Shown: one piece after another, positions 43,300 through 52,711 of the stretch
Position numbering within the stretch: the first letter of the stretch is position 1
How the letters are laid out: each line of letters begins with the position of its first letter
Source of the DNA: Streptomyces macrolidinus
Lineage (GTDB): Bacteria; Actinomycetota; Actinomycetes; Streptomycetales; Streptomycetaceae
Assembly: GCF_023887685.1 (NCBI RefSeq)
Contig: NZ_JAMWMR010000018.1
Location: 80,737 to 144,736, forward strand
Length of the DNA stretch: 64,000 nt
Reading direction: 5' to 3'
Notes under the pieces: model-generated
Databases searched by the model: none
Told to the model about the DNA's origin: nothing
What the model saw: only the letters and a program-made list of their open reading frames with translations
Made by a program: the position numbers and the translations under genes

Positions 43300-46200
43300 G
43301 GACGGGCAGGGCGCTGGAGAACCGGCCTGATGTGCTGTGGCGGATGGTCGACGGACTGTGGTCCGACCTGGAGGCCGGGCTGCCGCTCACCCAGGGGCAG
43401 TTGGACGCGGTCATCGAGGGCTTCTTCCGGATCGGCGTGCACCCGGCCACCGAGCCGGCGACCGCGCTGAAGCTGCTGGTCCGCGCCCACCGCCTCGACA
43501 ACGCCAGCCCCAAACACCCCTACCACGTGGGGCTGTTGTACCTCCGTCACGGGCGCCCCGAGGCGGCGGTCCGCTGGCTGACGGCCGCGGCCTCGCTGGC
43601 CCCCGCCAACCATCGGATCTGGGCCCATCTGAGCCTTGCGCACCGACAGTTGGGCGAGGATCCGGCGAGCCCCTCCCGGGACCACCGCGCGCGGGCGGAG
43701 TCGATCGCGGGCACGATCCGCGAGGGCCGCGACGACTTCGACCCCGAGGAGTCCGTACCCGTGCTGCCGCTGCTGCGGCCCGGCGAGTGCCGCTGGTCGG
43801 GCATCCTGGACATGGAGGCCGACAACCGGCTGCGTGACCGGACCACCACCCGCACCAGGAACGCACTCGCCGAGGAACTGAAGAGCATCGCCGCGCTGTC
43901 GGAGCGCCGCGGGGGCGGAACGGCCGCGTTCACCGTGCTCGCCGTGCAGTGGATGGTGTACGGCTACCCGGCCGCGACGGTACGCCGGCTGGCGAAGCGG
44001 CTGCCACCGGACGAAGGCCCCGCGGCCCGGCTGCTCGGCCTGGTCTGCGACCTGTTCGAGACCGACCGCGCCGAACTCCCCGCACGGCTCGCCGCGTGTC
44101 TGGCCGAGGGCCTGCTGCCCGAACTGCTCACCGCGCTGATCCACCGGCAGCGGCTGCTGTGGCGCCCGTTGCACTTCCCGGACCTGGGCGCGCACGCGGC
44201 GGCGCGGGAGTTCCGGAACGGCGATCCCGCGCGGCACGTGACGGCCCTGAAGGCGGCGGCGAAGGAACTCGGCGTTGGGCCGCCGGAGGCGATGGCCGAC
44301 GTACCGCAGTCGGCGGGGGACGGGGAGAAGGTAGCGGCGACACCCGACGATCGGCTCGGGCAGTGCGAGCAGGCGGCGGGTCGGCTGCAGGAGCTGATCC
44401 AGGAGGCCAAGGCACAGGCGCAGGCGCTGGCCAAGGGGAAGGTGGCGAACGCAGCCGACTTCGGGCGGATGTCGGGGGACAAGGAGCTTCTGGCGCGGCT
44501 GGTGGAGGGCTTGGAAGAGGTACGGATGGCCTGGCTGTCCACGTTGAAGCAGCTCACGGCCGCCGATCCGGCCGGGCTGGTCATGCCGTTCGAGGAGTTC
44601 CAGAAGCGGGCCGAAGCCTGCGAGGCCGAGTTGCAAAAGCCGGCGACGACACTGCGGAACATCCTGAAGCGGGCCAACGGTAGGATCGGCGCACGGAAAG
44701 GGGAGTTCGGGCACGCCCCACCCGAACCGTCCGGTCAGGCGCTGGCCCTTGAGGAGCGCGTGTCCGAACTCCGGAACCAAGGGGCCGCGGGGGCGGCGGG
44801 GGCAGCGGCGTCGACGGGGGCGGAGCCGACCGCGAAGGCGGCTGCACTCACCGGGACGGCGCCGCCCACAGGGACGGGATCGACCGACAGGCCCCGCTCC
44901 CCCGAGTCCACTGCCTCCACCCGGCCCGATCCGCCTGTAGCCGCCGCCTCGACCGCCCCTCCCGAGCCGCCCCTCGACGCCACCCCCCGCGAGCGTGTCG
45001 CTCACGCCCTCGCCATTGCCGAGCACCGTCTGGACGCCAACTTCGCCGAGGCCTGGCGGACGTTGGACGCTTATCCGCCCGGGCTGCGGCACCGGGACGC
45101 GGTCACGCTGCTGCGGGCGTACATCGGTGGGCACCAGGCCGAGGCCGACCAGCGGATGAGGCGCACGACGGCCGCCCGGCGCCGGTGGAATGCCATGCTC
45201 GCCGACGATCCGCTGGACACCGCCGTGCTGCGCAACCTCGCGGTGGCACACACCACTTCGGGCGACCTGGGCCCGGCCGCGCAGGCCTGGCGCCGCTATC
45301 TGGAGGCCCTGTACCTGCGCGACCTGCTGCACGGCGACATCCGCCGCGGCGCCGCCGAACGCGCCGAGGTGCACCGCGTGCTGGCCGGTTCCTTCGGTAC
45401 GGCCCCGCTGTGCGCGGCGCCGGCGGCGGACCGCGAACTCGACGGCGACCTGCGGCAGGTACCGCTGGTACTGGCCAGCCGCAGCAAGGTCACCCTCGCC
45501 ACCATCCACCTGCGTCTGGAGGAGCTCAACCACACCTTCGCCCACCGCAGCCCCACGCTGCTGCTCGGCGTCGGCCGCTCGGTGGGCGAGACGGAACTGG
45601 CCGCCGCCCGGGACCGCCGCACGGCCGCCGTCGACACGGCCGTACTGGCGCTTCCGGCCAGGGTCCGGGAGCCGTACGCGAAGCTATGCCGTCAGTTGGT
45701 CGACGAGGCCTTCCGGGAAGCATCGGAGACGGGCCAGCGCACCCGCAGGCCGGGGGACGAGGCCGAGGAGCAGGCGCACATGGAGTGGGTGCGCGGACGG
45801 ATCCTGTGGAAGCTGCGAGTCACCAGCGCGATCACCGGCACGCAGGCCGAGTGGCCGCTCACCGAGTACTCGGGCGATGTCATCGGCAACCTGGGCCTGA
45901 TCGACGCGCTGCTGCTGGACCCGGCGGACGAGACCGTGCTGCGCGCAGCCCAACTGCTGGGCGTGCAGGGCGATCCCGCGGAGTTCGTGGCCCGGCACAA
46001 CCGACTCTCCGAGCTGGCGGGCGCGTTCGCGCTGCGGCGGATCTTCGACGCGGCCGAGGAGACCAGGTCAGGCCCGTTCACGAAGGACTTCCCGGACCGC
46101 TTCCGCCGTACCGCCCACTCCTGGAACCGGAACGCGGACTCCATCGCCGACCGGTATACGGACCACCTCGACGACCCTATCGACCTCTACTACCCGTCCG

Positions 46201-47069
46201 CGCGCTCGGCGTTCGGCATCCTGGAGACGTCCGCCGCGCCCACCGACGAGCGGGAGCGCGGCATCGTCACAGCCGCGGTGGCGGGTCTGGAGCGCTGGGT
46301 GGAACGGCTGCCCGGCGCCACCGGGCCTGCTCGTGCCCTGGCCCGGCTCCTAGGCAGCCTCGGCCGTCACGACGAGGCCCGGGAGGTGCTGGTCAGGGCC
46401 CGGGACGAGGCGTTCGGTGAGCACGGGCGGCGGAAGCTCGCCGTCTCGTTCGTCCGTGACTCGATCGCGCGCGAGGAGTACGCGGAGGCGGTCGAGCAGG
46501 TGCGGGCGCTGCTGGACGGCGGCTCCGACGATGAGCGGCTGCGCTATCTGCTGGCCGAGGCCTACAACCACTGGATCAGCTCGGGAAAGCTGCTCCCTTC
46601 CGCCCAACGCATCGCCGAGGATTTCGCCCGCTGGAGCGACGACGAGACGGTGCACAGCCGCCGGGTGCTGGTCGTCGCGGCGACCATGGCCCGGCACCGG
46701 GACCGCTCGGACGACGCCGGCGCCGCCCAGCTCGCAGACGACCTGCGCGCGGTGTACGAGGCCGACGAGGGGAACGTAGAGGCGCGCTACCACCTGGTGC
46801 ATGCCCTGTACGGCGCGGCCTGGCAACTGCGCAAGCAGATCCGCGCCTCCTGGGGCGACCTGCGCCGCACCCTGCGCGAGCAGTTGGACGCCGCACGCAC
46901 GGAGTGCGAGCACCACGCCCTGGGCCTGATCGGCCCCGGAGGGCCGGGGGCGTCCGCCGGATCCGACACCGGGTCACAGGAGCGGACGGTGGACACGGGC
47001 ACGCTCAGGGACGCGGAGCGACGGGCGAAGATCCAGGAGATCCTGCAGAAAGTACGGTCACGGGGCTGA
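43296..47069 (+). CDS. Giant helical-repeat (TPR-like) protein
   Basis: A 1257-residue protein starting in the TIR stop (ATGA, with AGGGG upstream). It has helical repeats at both ends (LKLLVRAHRLDNASPKHPYH; LLYLRHGRPEAAVRWLTAAA; SLGRHDEAREVLVRARDEAF), a coiled-coil stretch near 360-470, and an Ala/Thr/Pro-rich low-complexity linker at about 485-560. A central section (ATIHLRLEELNHTF; LLLGVGRSVGETEL) has no family I recognise. No catalytic motif is visible. The size and position suggest a scaffold or sensor for the system. Confidence 0.68.
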   Translation: MRTGRALENRPDVLWRMVDGLWSDLEAGLPLTQGQLDAVIEGFFRIGVHPATEPATALKLLVRAHRLDNASPKHPYHVGLLYLRHGRPEAAVRWLTAAASLAPANHRIWAHLSLAHRQLGEDPASPSRDHRARAESIAGTIREGRDDFDPEESVPVLPLLRPGECRWSGILDMEADNRLRDRTTTRTRNALAEELKSIAALSERRGGGTAAFTVLAVQWMVYGYPAATVRRLAKRLPPDEGPAARLLGLVCDLFETDRAELPARLAACLAEGLLPELLTALIHRQRLLWRPLHFPDLGAHAAAREFRNGDPARHVTALKAAAKELGVGPPEAMADVPQSAGDGEKVAATPDDRLGQCEQAAGRLQELIQEAKAQAQALAKGKVANAADFGRMSGDKELLARLVEGLEEVRMAWLSTLKQLTAADPAGLVMPFEEFQKRAEACEAELQKPATTLRNILKRANGRIGARKGEFGHAPPEPSGQALALEERVSELRNQGAAGAAGAAASTGAEPTAKAAALTGTAPPTGTGSTDRPRSPESTASTRPDPPVAAASTAPPEPPLDATPRERVAHALAIAEHRLDANFAEAWRTLDAYPPGLRHRDAVTLLRAYIGGHQAEADQRMRRTTAARRRWNAMLADDPLDTAVLRNLAVAHTTSGDLGPAAQAWRRYLEALYLRDLLHGDIRRGAAERAEVHRVLAGSFGTAPLCAAPAADRELDGDLRQVPLVLASRSKVTLATIHLRLEELNHTFAHRSPTLLLGVGRSVGETELAAARDRRTAAVDTAVLALPARVREPYAKLCRQLVDEAFREASETGQRTRRPGDEAEEQAHMEWVRGRILWKLRVTSAITGTQAEWPLTEYSGDVIGNLGLIDALLLDPADETVLRAAQLLGVQGDPAEFVARHNRLSELAGAFALRRIFDAAEETRSGPFTKDFPDRFRRTAHSWNRNADSIADRYTDHLDDPIDLYYPSARSAFGILETSAAPTDERERGIVTAAVAGLERWVERLPGATGPARALARLLGSLGRHDEAREVLVRARDEAFGEHGRRKLAVSFVRDSIAREEYAEAVEQVRALLDGGSDDERLRYLLAEAYNHWISSGKLLPSAQRIAEDFARWSDDETVHSRRVLVVAATMARHRDRSDDAGAAQLADDLRAVYEADEGNVEARYHLVHALYGAAWQLRKQIRASWGDLRRTLREQLDAARTECEHHALGLIGPGGPGASAGSDTGSQERTVDTGTLRDAERRAKIQEILQKVRSRG

Positions 47070-47624
47070 ACCCGCATCTCGGCTCTTGTGCGTGACGCTC
47101 ACCCGCACCGTCTGGGTGCCTCGGTTGTCCTGGGAGCAGCATCCGGCGGTGGCATTCACCCGTCGAGTGGTATGGGTCTCGGAACATGCCCACAGCGCTC
47201 ACTCTCCCGATAAGGTTGCCCACACCACCAGCGCTCCCCTATCCGGGCCGAAGGCACGCACCGATATCGGCGCCTTCATCGGCGAGAGCCTGCGCGAACT
47301 GAATCCGAGGAACCGCCCGCCGGGCATCTCATGGTCCGCTGACCCTCCTGTGAGATGACACCGGGCCGCAGGCCGTCGCCGACCTGGGCCTTGTCGGACC
47401 CGGCAATCGACGTGCGCGCCTTCGACACACGAGGAATATGACGTCGCGTCAGTTCTTCCAGCCGGGATCCAGCCACCGTGGCGGTTACCCCACCGTCACA
47501 CACCGTTTTCGGTCGCTCGCCCGCGCCCCCGACCTGCGAAAACACAAATACGCAGCGGTCGCCCAAGCCTGTCGGACATCCCTGGGGAATGCGGCGACAT
47601 ACGGTCCGCGCAACACGCAAAACA
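47070..47624. other. Gene-free stretch after the operon
   Basis: About 550 bp with no frame of convincing coding character on either strand. A minus-strand frame in the middle (RVSKARTSIAGSDKAQVGDG) may be decayed coding sequence, but I cannot identify it. No T-rich terminator is visible directly after the operon stop. Confidence 0.45.
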
Positions 47625-47662
47625 CCCCCTGGCCTGCGCATTCATCACGCGAGGCCAGGGGG
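47625..47662 (-). terminator. Hairpin after decayed gene
   Basis: CCCCCTGGCCT (47625-47635) pairs with AGGCCAGGGGG (47652-47662) around a 16-base loop. It lies 10 bp downstream (minus strand) of the stop of the remnant ending FRFNV, the same arrangement as the hairpin at 30.1 kb, so it is probably that gene's old terminator. Confidence 0.6.
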
Positions 47663-47671
47663 CCGAACCAG

Positions 47672-47875
47672 TCACACGTTGAAGCGGAACATCGACACCA
47701 GCGCCGCCACCTGTGAAAACACCGAAGACTCGGTGCGGATCCAGCCAGGATCCAGCAGCCGGGGCAGCGAGTCAGCGAACAACAAACGACCACGACCATC
47801 ACAGACTTTCTCAGCCCCCTCTTCACGCTCCTCCGGCAATACTGAAACGATCTTCTCGTCCGGCTCGCCAGATCA
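47672..47875 (-). pseudogene. 3' remnant of an unidentified gene ending MFRFNV
   Basis: A 67-codon frame ends with DPGWIRTESSVFSQ and VAALVSMFRFNV. Coding character is good (DGRGRLLFADSLPRLLDP) but an in-frame stop lies just upstream and the IS630 element begins 20 bp beyond. The related remnant at 30154 on the same strand shares its final codons and downstream hairpin. The family is not known to me. Confidence 0.5.
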
Positions 47876-47895
47876 GATCGAACGATATTCACCTA

Positions 47896-49056
47896 GTGTC
47901 TTGTGATTCCGTCAGCGTTACTTGATCTTGTGTGGCAGGCTCTCTTGGCATGGAGCTCTCCGCGAAACAGGCCGCCGAGTTGCGGGAGTTGGTGAACAGC
48001 AGGGACGTGCCTGCGGATATAGCCATGCGTGGCCGGATCGTGCTGTGGTCGGGCGAGGGGCGTCGGCGCAAGGATATTGCCGAGCTGCTCGGGGTGTCGC
48101 TGCCGACCGTGGACCGCTGGAAGGCTCGCTATGCCGGGCGAGGCCTGGCCGGGCTGGAAGGGGAGCATCCCGGTGGTGCACGGGAACAGGTGCCGGCCCG
48201 GGTGCGATCCCGGGTGATTGCACTGACGCGCATGACACCGCCGGCCGGTACGGGGCTTTCGCACTGGTCCACACGGGAGTTGGCGAAGTACCTGGCGCGG
48301 ACCGAGAACATCGTCGTGTCCTGGCACTACATCGCCCGGATCTGGCGGGAGGAGAGCCTGAAGCCGCACCGGTCCGGCACCTTCAAGATTTCCAAAGACC
48401 CCGCGTTCGCGGAGAAGGTAGCCGATGTGATCGGCCTGTATCTGGCCCCGCCGGGCGGTGCGGTGGTCCTCTCGATCGACGAGAAGACGCAGATCCAGGC
48501 GCTGGACCGGACCCAGCCGGTGCTGCCGGTCGCCTTCGCGGCCAGCGAGAAACGCACCGCCGACTACGTCCGGCACGGCACCACGAACCTGTTCGCCGCC
48601 CTGAACGTGACCACCGGGGAAGTCCTCAGCGAGTGCAGGCCGACCCGGAACGGCAAGGATTTCCTGGCCTTCTTGAAGAAGGCGGTGAAACCGCACGCCG
48701 GGAAGGACATCCATGTCGTCCTGGACAACCTCTCGACGCACACCACCCCGGAGGTCAAGGAGTGGCTAGAACCCGCACGTCCACTTCCATTTCACTCCCG
48801 TCGGCTCCTCATGGCTGAACCAGATCGAGATCTGGTTCGGCATCCTGACCCGGCAGTCCATCCGCCGTGGCACGTTCTCCAGCGTCCACGTCCTGATCAA
48901 ACAGATCCGCGACTACAGCGACTCCTGGAACACGACAGCGAAACCGTTCACCTGGACCGCGACCGCCGGCGAGGTCCTCGCGAAAGTCCGACTCGTCGCG
49001 TGTGAAGAAACTCGTCAATAACAACTCGAACTGACATGAACGGGATCACGAGACAC
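47896..49056 (+). mobile_element. IS630-family insertion sequence, 1161 bp
   Basis: Ends are imperfect inverted repeats: left GTGTCTTGTGATTCCGTCAG, and the complement of the right end starts GTGTCTCGTGATCCCGTTCA. TA flanks both sides (47894-47895 and 49057-49058), the target duplication typical of IS630/Tc1 elements. It carries one transposase gene, split by a frameshift. It landed next to the decayed gene ending at 47672. Confidence 0.85.
47950..49021 (+). pseudogene. IS630 transposase, frameshifted
   Basis: The first frame encodes the N-terminal HTH (RKDIAELLGVSLPTVDRWK), the first catalytic region VVLSIDEKTQIQAL with its Asp, and DIHVVLDNLSTHTTPEVKEWL with the second Asp. At about 48769 the frame shifts by +1, and NPHVHFHFTPVGSSWLNQIE continues with the catalytic Glu (IEIWFGILTRQSI) to a TAA at 49019-49021. 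A GTG at 47932 is an alternative start. Without a shift a 357-codon product with a scrambled tail would result, so the copy is probably inactive unless frameshifting occurs. Confidence 0.85.
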
Positions 49057-49160
49057 TAGAGCCCCGGGAACTCGAAGGCCACGGAATATATTGGCGTGCC
49101 GCAGCCTGACGAGTTCAAACCGGCTGGAGTCGCCTGGCATGCCCAGCATCAGCCGCACAA

Positions 49161-49203
49161 TTGCGTGACGGTCTGCCGACTCCGTCGGCAGACCGTCACG
49201 CAA
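49161..49203 (-). terminator. Strong hairpin terminator after toxin-immunity genes
   Basis: TTGCGTGACGGTCTGCCGA (49161-49179) pairs perfectly over 19 bp with TCGGCAGACCGTCACGCAA (49185-49203) around a 5-base loop. It lies 14 bp after the stop of the immunity gene. It likely ends the RHS toxin-immunity transcript and would block read-through from the IS630 side. Confidence 0.85.
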
Positions 49204-49216
49204 GATGGAGGCTAAC

Positions 49217-49633
49217 TCACTTGAGGGGCTCCCGGGTCATAACCTCGTAAGCGACCAAGGCTGACCGAAGGACAGCATCCCACAACGGCGATGCCATGTA
49301 GTCTGCGTCCATCCTGCCATCACCTTCCCGCTGCAACAGTGCGTCAACGGCGGACGCCAACGCCTCCATTGCCGATACCTCACCCTCGGATCTCAAGACC
49401 GTACCGAGCGTTGAGGCAGGATCGTCCAGGACCAGCGTGTCGTCGTAAAGGATATTGAGATTCAGCGTGAAGTCATCATAGTAGCCTTCTCGCGGATAAA
49501 TCCGTTCAATCCATACGCGACGTTGATACTCCGCGTCCGCGAGCGCACGTACCGCAGAGATCACATTTCGACGCATATCCGGAAAGCCGACACCATTCAA
49601 TTGGGAGAGTTCCATGTCTTCCACTTCAGCCAT
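49217..49633 (-). CDS. SCO4402-like immunity protein
   Basis: A 138-residue protein. The text FPDMRRNVISAVRALADAEY, QRRVWIERIYPREGYYDDFT, LNILYDDTLVLDDP and SPLWDAVLRSA fits the SCO4402-like family of streptomycetes, found next to polymorphic toxins. It overlaps the end of the RHS toxin gene by up to 37 bp, the standard toxin-immunity arrangement, so it probably neutralises that toxin domain. Met7 (49615), after TGGAAGAC, is an alternative start that would reduce the overlap. Confidence 0.75.
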   Translation of the reverse strand: MAEVEDMELSQLNGVGFPDMRRNVISAVRALADAEYQRRVWIERIYPREGYYDDFTLNLNILYDDTLVLDDPASTLGTVLRSEGEVSAMEALASAVDALLQREGDGRMDADYMASPLWDAVLRSALVAYEVMTREPLK

Positions 49634-51510
49634 TCCTTGAGGGGAATATGCGCCTCATAGGCATTGGACTTGATGTCCCCATCGACTGGATTCCCGTTCC
49701 GCCCAACGATTTTACCACCAGAGTTGATGACAACATGGTCAACCTGCTGGTACTCCTGGGAATTATTAGGATTTCCCTTGTCGATGCGGATACCGTTTCC
49801 CTTCCCGTCGTTCCATCGCCAGCCAATTCCCTTCTTCGTAGGCTTCCCCGCGCCGAATACATCCGGAACCTTGCTGCTGGCAGACTCAGGGATCCAGGAC
49901 GGCGTTCCGGACGTTGCAGGCGCGCTCCCTGTCCCATTGTTTGCTTCCGCTTCGCTGAGCGCCTTGCCCAGCCCCTCGTCGATGCGTCCGATACCGTCCG
50001 CTGTGCCGACAGCGCCGACGCCGGCCAAGGCCACGCCACCCACAGCAACGGGGGCACCAATGATGCAGCCGACGCCGGTGAGGCAGATGAGGACGCCTCC
50101 AGCGACGGCGTCTCCGCCGACACCCATGAGGGCCATGCTTCCGACGGTCTCCGCAGCGCCCCACCAGATATCAGGCTGAGAGACGATCGCGGATCCATAG
50201 TTGACGACGGTGTCCTTAAGGTCTGACAGCCAACCCCACGTGGAGCCGCCGCTCTTATTGCCAGAGCCGCTGGTCTTCCCCGTGTTAGTGGTTACTGGGA
50301 TTTGGTGTGCCGGCGGGCCCTGTATCGGCGCCGTAGAATGGCTAGGACCGCATTTCTGCCAGCCACCACTGCACTGCTCGACTTCCCCGTGTTCGCCTTG
50401 CTGCAGTCTGATGGTTCCGGTCGGGTCGCTGTAGGTGAGGGGGTTTTGGCCGGCGTAGCTGTAGCCGTTGAGGCTTTGTGGGTCGGTGGGGTCGAGGATG
50501 GGGTCGACGCTGATGAAGCGGCCGGTGGTGGGGTCGTATTCGCGGGCGCCGAGGTGGGTGAGGCCGGTGGTCTTGGTGTCGTCGGTGCCGCCGACGTAGC
50601 CCTTGGTTCCGGGCCAGGAGGCCGGTTCGGTGCCGCGGGTGCCGCCGAAGGGCAGGGTGCGGCGTTGAGTGAGCTTCTGAGTCGTGGCGTCGATGGCGAG
50701 TTGGGCGGTGCCGTGGTGGTCGGCGAGGGTGAAGGAGACGTTGCCGTCGTCGGTCTTGACGGCCTGGTTTCCGCCGCCGAGGTCGTAGTAGCGGGTGGCC
50801 TTGGGCTTGGTGGCGTCCTTGGCCAGGGTGATCTCGGTGGTGCCGAGGTAGAGGGTGGTCTCGGTGGAGGTGCGGCCGATGAGGCGGTTGCCGTCGGCGT
50901 CGTAGAGGTACTCGGTGGTCTTGCCGGTGCCGCCTTGGACGGGTTCGGTCACCTTGGCGAGGTGGCCTTCGGTATCCCAGGTCAGGTTCTGGGTGGAGCC
51001 GTTGAGGGTGCGGGCGGTGGTGTTGCCGGTCTCGTCGTAGCCGTAGGTGTCCTTCGCGGTGCCGGTCGGATCAGTGGTGGTGACGGAGGACAGGGCGTGC
51101 GGGTGGGCGCTGCTCGGGGTGGGGTAGGTGTAGGTGCGCTTGGTGTCCTTGGAGGCGTCACCTGTGGTGTTGTGGAGTGTTTCCGAGGTGCGGTTGCCGA
51201 CGAGGTCGTAGGTGTAGGAGGTCCAGTACGTGGCCGGGCCGCCCAGCGCGCTGCCGGTGGGGGTGGTGGCGCAGGTGGTGGTGTTCTGGGTCCAGGCTTC
51301 GGTGAGGCGGCGTAGGTAGTCGTAGGTGAAGCACTGGTTGTCGGTGCCGTCGCGGGAGACGTCGGAGACGGACAGGACGTTGCCGGCCTCGTCGTAGTGG
51401 TAGGTGCTGCTCTGGTCGACTCCGGCGATGTCCTGGCGGTCGACGCGGGTGTTGGCCAGGCGCTGGGTGCCCCACTCGTAGGTGTTGGTGACCTGGACAG
51501 GTTTGGCGCC
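49597..51510 (-). pseudogene. RHS polymorphic toxin, 5'-truncated
   Basis: A frame open from about 51510 to 49597 encodes YD repeats (YHYDEAGNVLSV; YTYDLVGNRTSETL; YGYDETGNTTARTL; YLYDADGNRLIGRT), then the RHS core end (LTHLGAREYDPTTGRFISVD, NGYSYAGQNPLTYSDPTG), a hydrophobic Gly/Val/Ala-rich linker, and a C-terminal tip (GIGWRWNDGKGNGIRIDKGN; YQQVDHVVINSGGKIVGRNG) that looks like a small nuclease-type toxin. No start codon exists upstream of a GTG at 50952, and the signal sequence and most repeats are absent. The 5' end joins head-to-head with a truncated HEAT gene at about 51510. Confidence 0.85.
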
Positions 51511-52211
51511 GGCTCGGCGGCAAGGCCGACGAGTCCTACGACGCCCGCGCGGAGCTGATCTGGATCGGCGCCGACGCCGTACCCGCCGTCATCAACGGCT
51601 TGCCTTCCCTCGGCGGCTTCGGTCGGCTGACCGCCATTGAGGTCTTCGAGGAGGTGGGCGATCCCCGTTGCGGCCCCGCTCTCATCGGCCTGCTGGACAG
51701 CGACAACCCGACCGTCCGCGAATGGGCGGCCATGGCCCTGGCGAGCCTGGAGATCGACGGCGCCATCGAGCCCCTGCGCCGCGCCTACCGCGCCTGCCTG
51801 GAACGGGCGACCCCACCGGACTGGACCGAGCCCGTCGGCATCCGCTGGGCCCTGACCGAACTCGGCGCACGCGCCCCTGTCGTCCCACCACTCACCGCGC
51901 GCCTACGAGTCACCGCGGCAGACAACGCCCCGGGCTGGCCCTCGGCCCACTTCGCCGAGATCATCAACGACCTGGCCGACCACGCCCAGGTGATCCTCTA
52001 CTCCCAGTTCTGGCGCGTGGACGCCGGCCGCACGTACGGCATCTCCAGCACCGGCCTGGACTGGGAACTCGACTGGACCGTGCCCTGGGAGCACCTGGTC
52101 GAGGAGTCCCGCGCCTGGTCCCTGCTGGAAGCCTCCGAAGCCCCCGTCGGCGACAACATCTTCGTCGCCCCCACTTGGATCGACCGTACCGACCTGTACC
52201 CGGAGAGGTGA
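51511..52211 (+). pseudogene. HEAT-repeat protein, 5'-truncated
   Basis: The plus frame starts abruptly at KADESYDARAELIWIGADAV and runs to a TGA at 52209-52211. It contains HEAT motifs (FEEVGDPRCGPALIGLLDSD; PTVREWAAMALASLEIDGAI) and a C-terminal section with DWELDWTVPWEHLVEESRAW. No start codon lies in front of it because the sequence changes to the RHS gene at about 51510. A TTG at 51600 could start a shorter protein. Function unknown; such proteins often sit among immunity genes. Confidence 0.7.
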
Positions 52212-52289
52212 CCGATGCCGTCCCAGCGTCGGCTACGGCCATGTGGTCGAGAGCTACGTGACGAGGACGTACGGGGGCCTCCCGCGCTA

Positions 52290-52645
52290 TCTCTCCCGAC
52301 CGCCCCCAGGAACGCCGCACCATCACCGCAGTGGAAGAACCACTGCGGGTCCTGCCAGGAGGAGAAGCCCGGCGTACACGCGTCGACGGACATCACGACC
52401 TCAAGCGGGACATCGTCCCCGGCCGGGTCACCGATGAAGTGCGCGTCGTACTTCGAAGCGGCGCTGCCATCCGCGATGCACCACGGGCACAGCAGGTTGG
52501 AAAGTTCCTCGACCGCGTACACCGGGCCCGTGTAGATGAACCCCCGCGCCCTCCCGCAGCAGAGGCACGTCGTGCTGGACTCAACGACCGCCCCGGTCGC
52601 CAAGGGGTCGGGGTGGTAGTGAAAACCGGGCAACTCCTCGGACAT
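52290..52645 (-). pseudogene. CbrC-family protein, C-terminally broken
   Basis: ATG at 52645 opens LPGFHYHPDPLATGAVVESS, CLCCGRARGFIYTGPVYA, LLCPWCIADGSAASKYDAHF and a GFSSWQDPQWFFHCGDGAAF segment, characteristic of the CbrC (UPF0167) family with its zinc-type CxxC pairs. After about residue 118 similarity ends, and the remaining frame down to 51998 is antisense to the HEAT gene. So the true C-terminus is lost at about 52290. Confidence 0.7.
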
Positions 52646-52711
52646 GCCAGTCACGCTACCTGCGCACAGGAAGGTCGTGCCGGACTGCACCCGCCCTCAG
52701 TCCGAAGGCGG

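Noticed and set aside
47070..47640. Several 60-120 codon frames after the TIR operon
   Set aside because: None has a ribosome site, conserved motif or consistent codon bias; treated as non-coding or decayed.
51998..52290. C-terminal part of the CbrC-like frame as real protein
   Set aside because: It is antisense to the HEAT-repeat coding sequence and loses all CbrC character after residue 118.
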